Below are positions 53,555 through 63,377 of a stretch of DNA of 64,000 nucleotides, in pieces. The notes under the pieces were generated by a model. The model searched no databases and was not told the DNA's origin. It saw only the letters and a program-made list of their open reading frames with translations. Position numbers and translations under genes: made by a program. Source of the DNA: Pseudomonas viridiflava. GTDB taxonomy: Bacteria; Pseudomonadota; Gammaproteobacteria; Pseudomonadales; Pseudomonadaceae. Position 1 is the first letter of the stretch, and each line of letters starts with the position of its first letter. The stretch spans positions 21,593 to 85,592 of the forward strand of contig NZ_UTBG01000012.1 of the NCBI RefSeq assembly GCF_900580675.1, in the 5' to 3' direction.

Positions 53555-55177
53555 TTACAGCTGGAACTTGCTGACCAGCACATTGAACGAGGTGGCCAGG
53601 CGCGACAGGTCCTGGCTGGACGCGTTAGTCTGGTGAGCACCGGCGGCGGTCTGGGTGGACAGGTCCTGGATGTTCAGCAGGTTGCGGTCCACCTCACGGG
53701 CCACTGCTGCCTGTTCCTCGGACGCCGAGGCGATCACCAGGTTGCGCTCGTTGATCTTCGCCACGCTGGCGGTGATGCGCTGCAGCGCCTCGCCGGCGTT
53801 TTGCGCGAGGGTCTGTGTGTTGTTGGCCCAGCTCAGGCTTTTGTTCATGGCGGCCACCGCGTCATCGGCGCCGGTCTGCACGTCGCCGATCATTTTTTCG
53901 ATATCGACCGTGGAGACCTGGGTGCGATGGGCCAACGCACGCACCTCATCGGCGACCACCGCAAAACCACGACCTTGCTCACCTGCGCGGGCGGCTTCGA
54001 TGGCGGCATTTAGGGCCAGCAGGTTGGTCTGGTCGGCGATGCCGCGGATCACATCGATCACCTTGCCGATCTCGCGCACCTGGCCGGCGAGGTCCGCGAC
54101 CGATTGGGTGGAGTCGTTGATCTCGCCCACCATCGAGCTCATGCCGGCCACGGCCTGCTCCACTTGCTGGCGGCCATCTTCGGCTTCGTCGGTGGCCTGG
54201 CGCGAGGCTTCCGAGGTGGACACCGCGTTGCTCGCGACTTCGTCCACGGCGGCGGTCATCTGGTTCACGGCGGTGGCGGCTTGCTGGATTTCGTCATTCT
54301 GGCGCGTCAGGCCACGGGTGCTTTCGTCGGTGACGGCGCTGAGTTCTTCGGCGGCCGAAGCCAACTGGTCGGAAGCGTTGGCGATTTCCACCAGGGTGCT
54401 TTTCAAGCCGCCCTGCATATCCGCCAGCGCCATCAGCAATTGCCCGGCTTCGTCGGTGCGCTCGGTGATGATCGCCTGGGTCAGGTCACCCTTGGCGATG
54501 CGCTGGGCGCTCTCGACCGCTTGGGCGATGGGGCGAGTGATCAGGCGTGTGATCAGCACGCCGATGACGATGGCAATGATGAAGGCCAGCACAATCCCGC
54601 TGATCATCCAGGTCAACGCACTGTTGCGCAGTTCTTCAGCGGCGACTGCACCTTCTTTGATCTGGCGGTTATTGGACTCGATCATCACGCGGATCAGTTC
54701 GCGCGCCTGGCGGAACAGTTCGTTGTTGGTGCTGTTGAGCTGCGCGCGGGCCTGTTCGACCTGGCCGGCGTCGAGCATCGCGATGATGCGGTCGGAGTCG
54801 CTGACGTAGTTGGGCCAGATCAGGTCGAGCTTGTCGCCCGCCGCCCGCTCGTCATCTTCCAGCGGCGTCGCACGGTAGGTGGCGTAGGCCGTTTGGCTGC
54901 GCTTGAGTTCGTTGGCAATGTCCTGGCGCACGCGGTCGCGGTCTTGCGCGGCTACATCGCCCTTGCTCGCGTCCAGCAGCCGGTACAGACCACGGTTATG
55001 CGCGACCAGGCCATTGAGGGTCGACGCCGTATTGCTGACGGAAACCAGGTTGTTGGAGAACGTCAGTTCCAGAGCACTGGAGAGCCGGACGACGCCTTTG
55101 ATGCCCAGCAGGCCAACCCCGAGGGTGACCAGCGCACACAGAAGAAAGGACAGCAGCAGTTTGGTTGAGATTTTCAT
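53555..55177 (-). CDS. Methyl-accepting chemotaxis protein
   Basis: A chemoreceptor of 540 residues. Helix 1 ([20 protein letters not shown]), periplasmic 4HB-MCP ligand domain (about 30-190), helix 2 ([23 protein letters not shown]), HAMP ([18 protein letters not shown]), and a 36-heptad-type signalling hairpin with [37 protein letters not shown]. No C-terminal pentapeptide tether. Located next to the guanidine operon but divergence from it is not shown; ligand unknown. Confidence 0.95.
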   Translation of the reverse strand: MKISTKLLLSFLLCALVTLGVGLLGIKGVVRLSSALELTFSNNLVSVSNTASTLNGLVAHNRGLYRLLDASKGDVAAQDRDRVRQDIANELKRSQTAYATYRATPLEDDERAAGDKLDLIWPNYVSDSDRIIAMLDAGQVEQARAQLNSTNNELFRQARELIRVMIESNNRQIKEGAVAAEELRNSALTWMISGIVLAFIIAIVIGVLITRLITRPIAQAVESAQRIAKGDLTQAIITERTDEAGQLLMALADMQGGLKSTLVEIANASDQLASAAEELSAVTDESTRGLTRQNDEIQQAATAVNQMTAAVDEVASNAVSTSEASRQATDEAEDGRQQVEQAVAGMSSMVGEINDSTQSVADLAGQVREIGKVIDVIRGIADQTNLLALNAAIEAARAGEQGRGFAVVADEVRALAHRTQVSTVDIEKMIGDVQTGADDAVAAMNKSLSWANNTQTLAQNAGEALQRITASVAKINERNLVIASASEEQAAVAREVDRNLLNIQDLSTQTAAGAHQTNASSQDLSRLATSFNVLVSKFQL

Positions 55178-55484
55178 GGCTCGAATCCGGCGTTAGTAGC
55201 GAAGGGCGCACGCTAGAGCCTCCTTGGCGATGTGCGATGGCATAGTGACATCATCGCAATCGAGAAAGTTTCGAGCCAGGAAAATTTACTGAATCGATAA
55301 AGCAAGATGATAGCTAAACGCTATGCCGGCGTATGCAATTCCCCCGTGTACATTGATGTATCAAGTTGTTACCAGAACGCACCAGATTCGGATTTTGATG
55401 TCCGATACCTTGTCATTCAGCCAAACGCTGAGTGCCGCCCCCCAGCGTCGCTGGAGGTGCTCTTCCGCGGTCCAGGAGGCCGCC
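55178..55484. other. Intergenic region between MCP and lipoprotein genes, no gene seen
   Basis: 307 nt. AT-richer than the surroundings around 55260-55330, as expected for divergent promoters. I looked for sigma-28 boxes for the MCP and found no convincing match. Confidence 0.5.
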
Positions 55485-55856
55485 ATGACTCGACGACTGC
55501 TGCTCAGTGCTTTACTCGCTCTATCCCTTTCCGCTTGTGTGCCCTACTACGATGGAGGCCAGACCTACTACCGTTCCGAGGTCTACACCGCACCGGCGCC
55601 GGCGTATTACTACGGCGGCGGCACGGCGTATCAATACCGCCAGGGCTACTACCCGGCGCCGCGCTATTACGCGCCTCCTCCGCGTTACTATTCAGCGCCC
55701 AGGTATTACCAGCCGGCGCCTCGCTATTACCCATCGGGGCCAAGGGCGGGTTACCGGCCTTATCCGAACCACGGTTGGGGTGATCATGGCGGTGGACGCA
55801 ACGGCGGGCACGGTCGCGGTGGTGATCACGGAGGTGGTCGCGGCGGTCACCGTTAA
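55485..55856 (+). CDS. Small Tyr/Pro- and Gly/His-rich lipoprotein
   Basis: A protein of 123 residues. Lipoprotein signal LLSALLALSLSAC, then Tyr-Tyr/Pro repeats (RYYAPPPRYYSAPRYYQPAPRYYP) and a Gly/His/Arg tail (GDHGGGRNGGHGRGGDHGG). SD CAGGAGG 6 nt before the ATG at 55485; the upstream frame is not supported. Low-complexity cell-envelope protein; the His/Gly tail could bind metal. Function unknown. Confidence 0.75.
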   Translation: MTRRLLLSALLALSLSACVPYYDGGQTYYRSEVYTAPAPAYYYGGGTAYQYRQGYYPAPRYYAPPPRYYSAPRYYQPAPRYYPSGPRAGYRPYPNHGWGDHGGGRNGGHGRGGDHGGGRGGHR

Positions 55857-55870
55857 CAGGCCAGGAATGC

Positions 55871-55895
55871 AAACGGCGCAGGAAGCGCCGTTTTT
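55871..55895 (+). terminator. Rho-independent terminator
   Basis: AACGGCGC / GCGCCGTT stem with TTTTTT, 15 nt after the small lipoprotein gene. Confidence 0.85.
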
Positions 55896-55911
55896 TGTGG
55901 GCGAAACTAAA

Positions 55912-57024
55912 TCAGTAATCAGATAAATCCGCGAGCGGGTGCCGACCTTCCCACGCCTTGTTGAAGTGGGCCTGCACCACTGCCTCCGGCACCGTGTTGA
56001 TGTCCGGCCAATGCCAGTGGGGAGTCTGGTCCTTGTCGATCAACCGCGCGCGCACGCCTTCACTGAATTCCGGGTGTCGGCAGCAGTTGAGGCTCAGGGT
56101 GTATTCCATCTGGAACACCTGGGCCAGGGACAAGTGGCGGGCGCGCTCGATCTGTTCCCACACCAGGTGCGCCGTCAGTGGGCAGCCTTCGCTCAAGGTC
56201 TTGCCGGCGCGGTTGAACAGCGGGTCGGCGTGGTCGCGCAACAGGCTCAAGGCGCGCCAGGCAGAGCGCACGTCACCTACGTCCAGCCACTCGTCGATCT
56301 GCGCGCGGCGAGGCAGCCACTGGGCTTCGGGTTGTTGGTCGACGGCTTCCTGGGCCAGAGCCTTGAGCAGGCTGTTGAGCTGCATCGGGATTTGTTCCTG
56401 CCAGTTCAGCTGCAGCAGGCCATCGAGCAGTTCGTCCTGTTGGTCGTCACGCAGGAAACGGTCGGCCAGGCCCAGGTCCAGGGCGTCACGGCCGTTGACG
56501 TGTGCGCCGGTCAGGCCAAGGAACAGCCCGAGCTTGCCTGGCAGGCGAGACAGGAACCAGCTGGCGCCCACGTCCGGATACAGGCCGATGCTGATCTCGG
56601 GCATGGCCAGGCGGCTGCTCGGCGTGACGATGCGCACCGCCGCGCTTTGCAGCAGGCCCATGCCGCCCCCCAGCACATAACCGTGGCCCCAGCAGATCAC
56701 CGGTTTGGGGTAGGTGTGCAGGCGGTAGTCGAGGCGATATTCCGCGGCAAAAAACTGTGCGGCCAGGGCGGGCACTTCACCTGGGTGTTCGCGGCAGGCC
56801 AGGGCCAGGCTGCGCACTTCGCCACCGGCGCAAAAAGCCTTGGGGCCATTGCCGCGCAGCAGCACGCAGACGATATTCGGGTCCCTGGCCCAGGCATCCA
56901 GACGATCGCCCAGCGCCAGGATCATCGGCAAGGAGAGGGCATTGAGGGACTTTTCAGCGTCCAGGCTGGCGATGCCGATGCGGGCACCGTCGCTGCCGGT
57001 CAGCTCTTCGAAGTGCAGGTTCAT
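55912..57024 (-). CDS. Enoyl-CoA hydratase/3-hydroxyisobutyryl-CoA hydrolase family protein
   Basis: Crotonase fold of 370 residues, ECH_2/HIBYL-CoA hydrolase type. LNALSLPMILALGDRLDAW, VCVLLRGNGPKAFCAGGEVRSL (oxyanion), KPVICWGHGYVLGGGMGLLQSAAVRIVTPSSRLAMPEISIGLYPDVGASWFLSR with Glu/Asp active residues. The long C-terminal half is typical of the HIBCH family (valine degradation). Not in a valine operon, so the exact substrate is open. Confidence 0.87.
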   Translation of the reverse strand: MNLHFEELTGSDGARIGIASLDAEKSLNALSLPMILALGDRLDAWARDPNIVCVLLRGNGPKAFCAGGEVRSLALACREHPGEVPALAAQFFAAEYRLDYRLHTYPKPVICWGHGYVLGGGMGLLQSAAVRIVTPSSRLAMPEISIGLYPDVGASWFLSRLPGKLGLFLGLTGAHVNGRDALDLGLADRFLRDDQQDELLDGLLQLNWQEQIPMQLNSLLKALAQEAVDQQPEAQWLPRRAQIDEWLDVGDVRSAWRALSLLRDHADPLFNRAGKTLSEGCPLTAHLVWEQIERARHLSLAQVFQMEYTLSLNCCRHPEFSEGVRARLIDKDQTPHWHWPDINTVPEAVVQAHFNKAWEGRHPLADLSDY

Positions 57025-57159
57025 CGTGACCTCAATCGAGAAAGTGAAGGATCAGTATGATCGGTTCGCAGGAAACTGCCGGTTGTGCGTCAGATCAATT
57101 GACAAGCGGGGTCAGCTTTCCTAGGGTTCGCGCATTCTTTTTTACGCGACGAACACACC

Positions 57160-57852
57160 ATGACTGAAGGCGACCGTATCAAACTCGAACCCAGCTGGAA
57201 ACACGCCCTGCGGGATGAGTTCGAGCAGCCCTACATGGCGCAATTGCGCGAATTCCTGCGTCAGGAGCACGCCGCCGGTAAAGAGATTTACCCGCCCGGC
57301 CCGCTGATTTTCAATGCCCTCAACTCCACGCCCCTGGACAAGGTCAAGGTGGTGATCCTCGGCCAGGACCCGTACCACGGCCCCGGCCAGGCCCACGGGC
57401 TGTGCTTCTCGGTGCAGCCGGGCGTGCCGACGCCGCCGTCGCTGGTCAACATCTATAAAGAACTCAAGCGCGACCTCAACATCGACATTCCCAACCACGG
57501 CTACCTGCAAAGTTGGGCCGACCAAGGCGTGTTGATGCTCAACACCACCATGACCGTCGAGCGCGCCAACGCCAACGCCCATGCGGGCAAGGGCTGGCAG
57601 TTCTTTACTGACCGGGTGATTGAGGTGGTCAGCGAGCATCAGCCGCACTTGGTGTTTTTGCTGTGGGGCGCGCATGCCCAGGGCAAGCAGAAGCTGATCG
57701 ATGCGACCAAGCACCTGGTGCTGACGTCGGTGCATCCGTCGCCGTTGTCGGCCTATCGAGGGTTTTTGGGTTGCGGGCATTTCAGCCGCACCAACAAGTT
57801 TCTTGAGCAGAATGGCGAGACGCCGATCGAGTGGCGGTTGCCGCCACTCTAG
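57160..57852 (+). CDS. ung: Uracil-DNA glycosylase
   Basis: Removes uracil from DNA. It has 230 residues. [22 protein letters not shown] with catalytic Asp70, [23 protein letters not shown] and [17 protein letters not shown] (catalytic His region) are the full family 1 set. Single gene followed by a REPIN. Confidence 0.97.
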   Translation: MTEGDRIKLEPSWKHALRDEFEQPYMAQLREFLRQEHAAGKEIYPPGPLIFNALNSTPLDKVKVVILGQDPYHGPGQAHGLCFSVQPGVPTPPSLVNIYKELKRDLNIDIPNHGYLQSWADQGVLMLNTTMTVERANANAHAGKGWQFFTDRVIEVVSEHQPHLVFLLWGAHAQGKQKLIDATKHLVLTSVHPSPLSAYRGFLGCGHFSRTNKFLEQNGETPIEWRLPPL

Positions 57853-57868
57853 GCCAACCGAAAAAAAA

Positions 57869-57956
57869 GTGGGAGCGGGCTTGCTCGCGAATGCGGTGGA
57901 TCAGTCAATAAATCTGGTGACTGACACTCCGTACTCGCGAGCAAGCCCGCTCCCAC
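57869..57956. repeat. REPIN
   Basis: Arms GTGGGAGCGGGCTTGCTCGC and GCGAGCAAGCCCGCTCCCAC, the same subtype as the element at 6359, between convergent ung and abrB. Confidence 0.9.
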
Positions 57957-57976
57957 ATTTTGAACTGCGTCTGGCT

Positions 57977-59014
57977 TTAGATCTTGTCGGGCTGGCGGTT
58001 CCAATACCGAAACAACGGTTCCGCCAGAAACAGCACAAACAGCAAACGCATCACCTGCATCGCCGTCACCAGGGGTACCGACAGTTGCAGGGTCTCGGCC
58101 GTGAGGCTCATTTCGGCGATACCGCCGGGCATCATGCCCAAGGTCAATGAACGCAGGTCCAGCTGGGTCAGGGCGCTTAAACCTACCGCTGCCAGCGTCG
58201 CCAGCGCCATGGTCAACGCTGTACCTATCAACGTACGCGCCATGAACGACGGTGCACGCCGGAAGAACTGACGGTTGAAGTGGCAACCCAAGCCGCTGCC
58301 GATCAGCCATTGGCCGATCTGGCTGCCGCCATCGGGCAGGCCGATATGCAGGTCCCACACCACGCTGGCCGTCGCGCTCACCAGCAACGGGCCGAACAGC
58401 CACGGGTTTGGCTGACGCAAGCGCTGCCAACCCCCGGCCACCAGCGCACCCACGGGAAACAGCAACGCCAGCCACGCCCAACTCACGGGCGCCGGATGAA
58501 ACTGCGGGGCGCCGCCTTCGAGCAAATACTTGAAGATCGCCGGCACACACAGCACCACCACCAGCACGCGTAAGCTCTGCCCCGCGGCGACACGGCTAAG
58601 CACCGCGCCATTGCGTGCGCCGAGGTTGACCATCTCACCGGAACCGCCCGGCATGCTCGAGAAAAATGCAGTGGCGCGGTCCTCACCGCTGCGGCGCATC
58701 AACCACACACCGACAACGCTCGACAGGCTGGTGACCAGCGCGCCAAAGAAGATCAGGCCGAAGTGGCTCATGACCTGCTCGATCACCACCGGGGTGAAGT
58801 GCAGGCCGATGCCGATTCCGACTACCCATTGGCCGCATTTGCGCCCGCCGGGAATCTCCGCCAGCTGCCACGGCGTCAGGCAGCGCACCAGGATGATCGC
58901 CAGCAACGAACCGACCATGTACGGCAAAGGCCAGCCGACGAGGCTGGCCAGGTAACCGCCGGCCAAACCGACCAGCGGTGTTCCCCACCAATGTTTAAAG
59001 GTGACCTCAGACAT
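57977..59014 (-). CDS. AbrB-family membrane protein (duplicated AbrB transporter)
   Basis: A protein of 345 residues with about ten helices and two AbrB repeats: GLAGGYLASLVGWPLPYMVGSLLAIIL, SSMPGGSGEMVNLGARNGA, and a repeat TLGMMPGGIAEMSLTAETL. The N-terminus overlaps the end of tctA by 8 nt, so it is part of the tct operon here. It is unrelated to the AbrB DNA-binding protein. Role in transport inferred from topology and context. Confidence 0.85.
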   Translation of the reverse strand: MSEVTFKHWWGTPLVGLAGGYLASLVGWPLPYMVGSLLAIILVRCLTPWQLAEIPGGRKCGQWVVGIGIGLHFTPVVIEQVMSHFGLIFFGALVTSLSSVVGVWLMRRSGEDRATAFFSSMPGGSGEMVNLGARNGAVLSRVAAGQSLRVLVVVLCVPAIFKYLLEGGAPQFHPAPVSWAWLALLFPVGALVAGGWQRLRQPNPWLFGPLLVSATASVVWDLHIGLPDGGSQIGQWLIGSGLGCHFNRQFFRRAPSFMARTLIGTALTMALATLAAVGLSALTQLDLRSLTLGMMPGGIAEMSLTAETLQLSVPLVTAMQVMRLLFVLFLAEPLFRYWNRQPDKI

Positions 59015-60521
59015 CGGCCACGGCACGACGCTGCAGGGCGCGTTTGCGGTAGATGCGCACCAACGGGAACATCAACATCAACGCGGTCAGCACCCACACA
59101 CCAAAGGTGATCGGGCTCGACCAGAGGATATCCAGCGCACCGTTGGAGATCGACAGCGCGCGGCGCAGGTTCTGCTCCATCAGGCCACCGAGGATAAAGC
59201 CCAACAGCACCGGCGACAGTGGGAAGTCGAGCTTGCGCAGGATGTAACCGAAGATGCCGATGCCGACCATCAGGAACAGGTCGAAGGTGGTGGCGTGCAC
59301 CGCGTACACACCAATCGCGGTGATGATTGCGATCACCGGCACCAGCGCCCAGTTCGGCACGGCGAGGATGCGCGTGAAGATGCGGATCATCGGAATGTTG
59401 AGGATCACCAGCATGATGTTGGCGATAAACAACGAGGCGATCAGGCCCCAGACGATGTCCGGTTGTTGTTGGAACAACAGCGGCCCCGGCGTGATGTTGT
59501 ACAGCGACAGCGCGCCGATCATCACCGCCGTGGTGCCCGAGCCCGGTACGCCGAGGGTCAGCATCGGCACCAGGGCGCCGCAGGCGGACGCGCCGATTGC
59601 GGTTTCCGGTGCCGCCAGGCCGCGCATGTCGCCCTGGCCGAATTTACCGCTGGCACCCGCGATGCGTTTCTCGGTCATGTAGGCAACAGCTGACGCCAGG
59701 GTCGCGCCGGCGCCCGGCAGCACGCCCATGATGAAACCGAGCAGGCCGCAACGGATGTTCACCACAAACACCGCCGACGCCTCCTTGAAGTTGAACATCA
59801 TGCGCCCGGTGGCTTTTACCGCCTCCTGGCCACGGTGGGTTTTCTCCAGCAGCAACAGGATTTCGCTGATGGAGAACAAACCGAGTACCAACACCACAAA
59901 CTGGATGCCGTCGGTCAAGTGGATGTTATCGCCGGTAAACCGGTACACGCCGCTGTTGGCGTCAATGCCGACGGCTGAGAGGAACAAACCGATCAGCGCC
60001 GCCACAAAGGTCTTCAGCGGTTTGTCACCGGCCATGCCGCCCAGGCAGACAATCGCGAACACCATCAGTACGAAATATTCCGCCGGGCCGAAGGCAATCG
60101 CCCATTTGGCCAGCAGCGGTGCAAACAGCACCATGCCGCAGGTGGCGATAAACGCGCCGATGAACGAGCTCCATGCCGACAGCGACAACGCCACACCGGC
60201 GAGGCCTTTGCGCGCCATTGGGTAGCCGTCGAGGGTGGTCATCACGGTGGACGCTTCACCCGGGATGTTCAGCAGGATCGAACTGATACGGCCGCCGTAT
60301 TCGCAACCCAGGTATACGGCTGCCAGCAGGATCAGCGCCGATTCCGGCGGCAGCCCCAGGGCGAAGGCGATCGGGATCAACAGTGCCACGCCGTTGATCG
60401 GGCCCAGGCCCGGCAGCAGGCCGACCACGGTGCCGATCAAGGTGCCGCACAGCGCGGTCACCAGGTTGTAGGGGGACAGCGCAACGCCGAAGCCCTGGCC
60501 CAAATATCCAAAAGTATCCAT
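59007..60521 (-). CDS. tctA: Tripartite tricarboxylate transporter, large membrane subunit
   Basis: TctA of 504 residues and about 12 helices: ALCGTLIGTVVGLLPGLGPINGVALLIPIAFALGL, EYGGRISSILLNIPGEASTVMTTLDGYPMARKG, GVLPGAGATLASAVAYMTEKRI, MLTLGVPGSGTTAVMIGAL. Forms the citrate/tricarboxylate symporter with TctB and is fed by TctC. Starts 1 nt after the tctB stop. Confidence 0.95.
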   Translation of the reverse strand: MDTFGYLGQGFGVALSPYNLVTALCGTLIGTVVGLLPGLGPINGVALLIPIAFALGLPPESALILLAAVYLGCEYGGRISSILLNIPGEASTVMTTLDGYPMARKGLAGVALSLSAWSSFIGAFIATCGMVLFAPLLAKWAIAFGPAEYFVLMVFAIVCLGGMAGDKPLKTFVAALIGLFLSAVGIDANSGVYRFTGDNIHLTDGIQFVVLVLGLFSISEILLLLEKTHRGQEAVKATGRMMFNFKEASAVFVVNIRCGLLGFIMGVLPGAGATLASAVAYMTEKRIAGASGKFGQGDMRGLAAPETAIGASACGALVPMLTLGVPGSGTTAVMIGALSLYNITPGPLLFQQQPDIVWGLIASLFIANIMLVILNIPMIRIFTRILAVPNWALVPVIAIITAIGVYAVHATTFDLFLMVGIGIFGYILRKLDFPLSPVLLGFILGGLMEQNLRRALSISNGALDILWSSPITFGVWVLTALMLMFPLVRIYRKRALQRRAVADV

Positions 60522-60522
60522 G

Positions 60523-60981
60523 TCAGTTCTCCAGAACGTCGAGCAGGCCGAGGGGCAGCGGAACATCCATGGCTTTATCGAACAGCAGATAAAGACCAAT
60601 GGCCATCAGGCTGACGATCACCACGCTGGGCATCCAGCGGCCGCCATACAGGCGCGCCATCGGGATACCGATCAGCATGCTGCTGAGAATGAAACCGAGC
60701 GGTTCGAACGTGCCGGCAAACACCAGCAGCAGCGCGACGCAGATGCCGATCTTGATCAGGGTCTGGCGGTCGAGCGCGGGTTCTTCTTCGGTGTGTTTGG
60801 TCGGCTGCGGGCGAAAGATCATGTAGATCAGCCCCAGGCTCATCAGCCCGAGCATCAGCAGCGGGTAGGCACGCGGGCCAACCGGCTCGTAGGAAAATGC
60901 CGCCTGATACGGCCAGGCCATCAGCGCGAGACCCGCGCAGGCCAGCAGCATCACCGAGGCGAAAATGCGTTGTAAGAGCAT
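60523..60981 (-). CDS. tctB: Tripartite tricarboxylate transporter, small membrane subunit
   Basis: TctB of 152 residues and four helices (RIFASVMLLACAGLALMAWP; RAYPLLMLGLMSLGLIYMIF; ICVALLLVFAGTFEPLGFILSSMLIGI). The ATG at 60981 follows a tctC-tctB intercistronic hairpin. Position between tctC and tctA is the standard order. Confidence 0.93.
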   Translation of the reverse strand: MLLQRIFASVMLLACAGLALMAWPYQAAFSYEPVGPRAYPLLMLGLMSLGLIYMIFRPQPTKHTEEEPALDRQTLIKIGICVALLLVFAGTFEPLGFILSSMLIGIPMARLYGGRWMPSVVIVSLMAIGLYLLFDKAMDVPLPLGLLDVLEN

Positions 60982-60993
60982 GTGGAACTCCTG

Positions 60994-61023
60994 GGCCGCG
61001 CCCCTTTTGAGGCGGGCGCGGCC
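60994..61023 (-). terminator. Intercistronic hairpin between tctC and tctB
   Basis: Perfect 10-bp stem GGCCGCGCCC / GGGCGCGGCC with a 10-nt loop, in the 59-nt gap after the tctC stop. No U-run. Likely a stabiliser or partial attenuator that leaves more binding protein than membrane subunits. Confidence 0.6.
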
Positions 61024-61040
61024 GTGCAAAAGAGGGGCGA

Positions 61041-62024
61041 TTACTGGATCAGGCCGAACTCTTTGGCCAGCACTTTGTAGTCAGCCACCTGTTTCTTCAC
61101 GTAGGTGTCCAGCTCCGGGCCGGTCATGGCGAACGGGAACAGCTCGCGCTGGTCACGCAGCTTGGCGAACTCTTCGGAGGCCAGCAGTTTGTCGAACGCG
61201 TCTTTCCACCAGGCATAGTCGGCATCGCTGACTTTAGGCCCGAGGTAGAAACCCCGTACCACCGGCCAGACGATGTCGTAGCCTTGCTCTTTGGCGGTCG
61301 GAATATTCTTCATTTCCGGCTCGTCCAGGCGCTCTTCGGAGAACACCGCGAGCAGGCGCATGTCACCGCTGAGGATGTGCGGCATGGAGTCGGAGATGTC
61401 GGTACTGCCGACCTGGATGTGACCACCGAGCAGGGCGGTAGCGATTTCACCACCGCCTTCGAGGGCGACGTAACGCAGCTCGCGCGGGTTGATCCCGGCG
61501 GCCTTGGCGATCAGCGCGGTTTGCATCCAGTCCTGGCTGCCGACGGTGCCGCCGGAACCGATCACTACGCTGCCCGGATCTTTCTTCAGGGCCTTGACCA
61601 GATCGTCGAGGGTCTTGTAGGGCGAATCCGCTTTCACCGCGATTGCCCCGTAGCTGGTGCCGACCGCTGCCAGCCAACGCACGGCGCTTTCATCGAAACG
61701 CCCGAACTTGCCTTGTGCCAGGTTCAGCAGCGAGCCGCTGGACCAGGCCACCAGCGTGCCGGCGTCCGCAGGGCGCTGAGCCACCACCGCGTTATACGCC
61801 ACCGCGCCCACGCCGCCCGGCATGTAGGTCACGCGCATCGGCTTGCTCAGCAACTTCTCGTTGACCAACGCGCTTTGCGCCAGTTTGCAGGTCAGGTCAA
61901 AACCACCGCCGGGGGAAGCCGGGGCGATGCATTCCGGTCGCTTGGGTTCGTCGGCGGCCAGCAGTTGGCCGGCGAACAGCATGCAGCCGGCGGCGAGGGC
62001 CAATTTACGCAATGAAAGGGTCAT
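61041..62024 (-). CDS. tctC: Tricarboxylate-binding periplasmic protein
   Basis: TctC of 327 residues. Signal peptide (ALAAGCMLFAGQLLA-AD), then the tripartite tricarboxylate receptor fold: ECIAPASPGGGFDLTCKLAQSAL, TYMPGGVGAVAYN, GSGGTVGSQDW, and VAFSEERLDE-like C-lobe. The SD GGAG at 62034-62031 is preceded by AACAACAA (62045-62038), a Crc/Hfq-type motif. Binds citrate or a related acid in the family. Confidence 0.95.
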   Translation of the reverse strand: MTLSLRKLALAAGCMLFAGQLLAADEPKRPECIAPASPGGGFDLTCKLAQSALVNEKLLSKPMRVTYMPGGVGAVAYNAVVAQRPADAGTLVAWSSGSLLNLAQGKFGRFDESAVRWLAAVGTSYGAIAVKADSPYKTLDDLVKALKKDPGSVVIGSGGTVGSQDWMQTALIAKAAGINPRELRYVALEGGGEIATALLGGHIQVGSTDISDSMPHILSGDMRLLAVFSEERLDEPEMKNIPTAKEQGYDIVWPVVRGFYLGPKVSDADYAWWKDAFDKLLASEEFAKLRDQRELFPFAMTGPELDTYVKKQVADYKVLAKEFGLIQ

Positions 62025-62037
62025 GTGTTTCTCCGTA

Positions 62038-62045
62038 TTGTTGTT
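62038..62045 (-). promoter_or_regulatory. Crc/Hfq catabolite-repression motif at the tctC RBS
   Basis: AACAACAA matches AAnAAnAA and ends 3 nt before the GGAG Shine-Dalgarno of tctC, a position where Hfq/Crc binding would block ribosomes. Confidence 0.5.
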
Positions 62046-62070
62046 ATGAGGTACTACTACCAGGCACTGC

Positions 62071-63363
62071 TTACCAGAGCGCGACGCTGTAGCTGACCAG
62101 CACACGCACTTCATCCGCATCACGGGCTGAATAGTTGGAGCGATACGTCGCGTTACGCAGGCGCAGGGCCACATCCTTGAATGTGCCGCTCTGCACGATG
62201 TAGCGGATCTCGCTGTTGCGCTCCCACTCCTTGCCGGTCTCGCCGTTCCTGAGCTTGATGTTGTCACCCGACAGGTAACGGCTCATGAAACTCAGGCCGG
62301 GAATGCCCAGCTTGGCGAAATCGTAGTCGTAGCGAGCTTGCCAGGAACGTTCTTCGGCGCCGGCAAAGTCGTTGATTTGCACGAAGTTGACAAGGTACGG
62401 ATCGCTGCCGTCCACGTAGGGAAAGGCGCTGTCACCGGACATGTGCTGGTAGCCGGCGCTGAGCTTATGGCCATTGAGGGCATAGCTGAACAGGCCGTTG
62501 AGGGATGTGTTGTCGATCTTGCCGCCCCGCGCGCTGCCGGTGTCGTCACTGATCGCCAGCCGCAGGTCGGCGCCAAAGGTGCCTGGGCCCATCGGGCGCG
62601 AGGCCACCAGGCCGAGGAAGTGTTGGCGGTAGACGTCATCGAGTTGGGCGAAGTGGTAGCTGCCGGTGATCTTGTCGGCGAATTTGTAGTCCACACCGCC
62701 AAAGTCGAAATGCTTGCCGGTGGCGCCGGCGACGAAGCGGCTGTTGCGGTTGTTCAGGCCAATGTCTTCGTAATTGGTGTCGTCGCGGTCCTTGGCCTTG
62801 TTCAGGCGGCCGCCGGTAAACACCAGGTTCTTGAATTCCTTGGAGCTGAGCAGGCCGCCTTCGAAGGTTTGCGGCAGGATGCGTCCGTCGTTGGGCTTGA
62901 GGATCGGCAGCTCGGGAATCAATGCACCGATCTTCAGCTCGGTGGCGGAGATTTTCACTTTGCCGGTCAGGCCCAGCTTGGAGTATTCGTTGGCGGCGCG
63001 GCCGTCGTCGTGGGTCGGCAGCAGGCCGGTGCCGGTGCGGTCCGGGCTGGAGTCGAGCTTGACCCCAAGCATGCCCAACGCATCCACGCCGAAGCCGACA
63101 GTGCCTTCGGTGTAGCCCGACTGCAGGTTGAGCATGAAGCCCTGGGCCCACTCGTCACGCTTGGATTGCTGCAAACGGGTACCGTCGCGGAAATCGCGGT
63201 TGAAGTACATGTTGCGGGTTTCGAGGGTGGCGCTGCTGTCTTCGAAGAAGGCAGCCTGGCTCAGCGGCGAAAAGCCGGCAAACGCGGTGGCACTGGCAAG
63301 GGCGGTCTGGGCAAGGCGAGAAAAACGAACAGGCGGGCAAGCCTGTGGCTGTGTCGGCAGCAT
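62071..63363 (-). CDS. opdH: OprD-family outer-membrane porin (tricarboxylate porin OpdH type)
   Basis: Outer-membrane channel of 430 residues. Signal (LAQTALASATAFAGFSPLSQA-AF), then an OprD barrel: FFEDSSATLETRNMYFNRDFRDG, EWAQGFMLNLQSGYTEGTVGFGVDALGMLGVKLDS, and ending with an aromatic strand VLVSYSVALW. Adjacent tctCBA and tctD match the opdH locus of P. aeruginosa, where it takes up cis-aconitate/citrate. The name is by synteny. ATG at 63363 chosen for signal peptide and SD. Confidence 0.9.
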   Translation of the reverse strand: MLPTQPQACPPVRFSRLAQTALASATAFAGFSPLSQAAFFEDSSATLETRNMYFNRDFRDGTRLQQSKRDEWAQGFMLNLQSGYTEGTVGFGVDALGMLGVKLDSSPDRTGTGLLPTHDDGRAANEYSKLGLTGKVKISATELKIGALIPELPILKPNDGRILPQTFEGGLLSSKEFKNLVFTGGRLNKAKDRDDTNYEDIGLNNRNSRFVAGATGKHFDFGGVDYKFADKITGSYHFAQLDDVYRQHFLGLVASRPMGPGTFGADLRLAISDDTGSARGGKIDNTSLNGLFSYALNGHKLSAGYQHMSGDSAFPYVDGSDPYLVNFVQINDFAGAEERSWQARYDYDFAKLGIPGLSFMSRYLSGDNIKLRNGETGKEWERNSEIRYIVQSGTFKDVALRLRNATYRSNYSARDADEVRVLVSYSVALW

Positions 63364-63377
63364 CGTTGGCACTCCAG

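Noticed and set aside
55260..55320. Sigma-28 (FliA) promoter for the chemoreceptor
   Set aside because: GAAAGTTT and CGATAA occur but with wrong spacing and on the strand away from the MCP gene.
55323..55484. Upstream extension of the small Tyr/Pro-rich lipoprotein
   Set aside because: It would bury the lipoprotein signal peptide; the ATG at 55485 has a strong SD.
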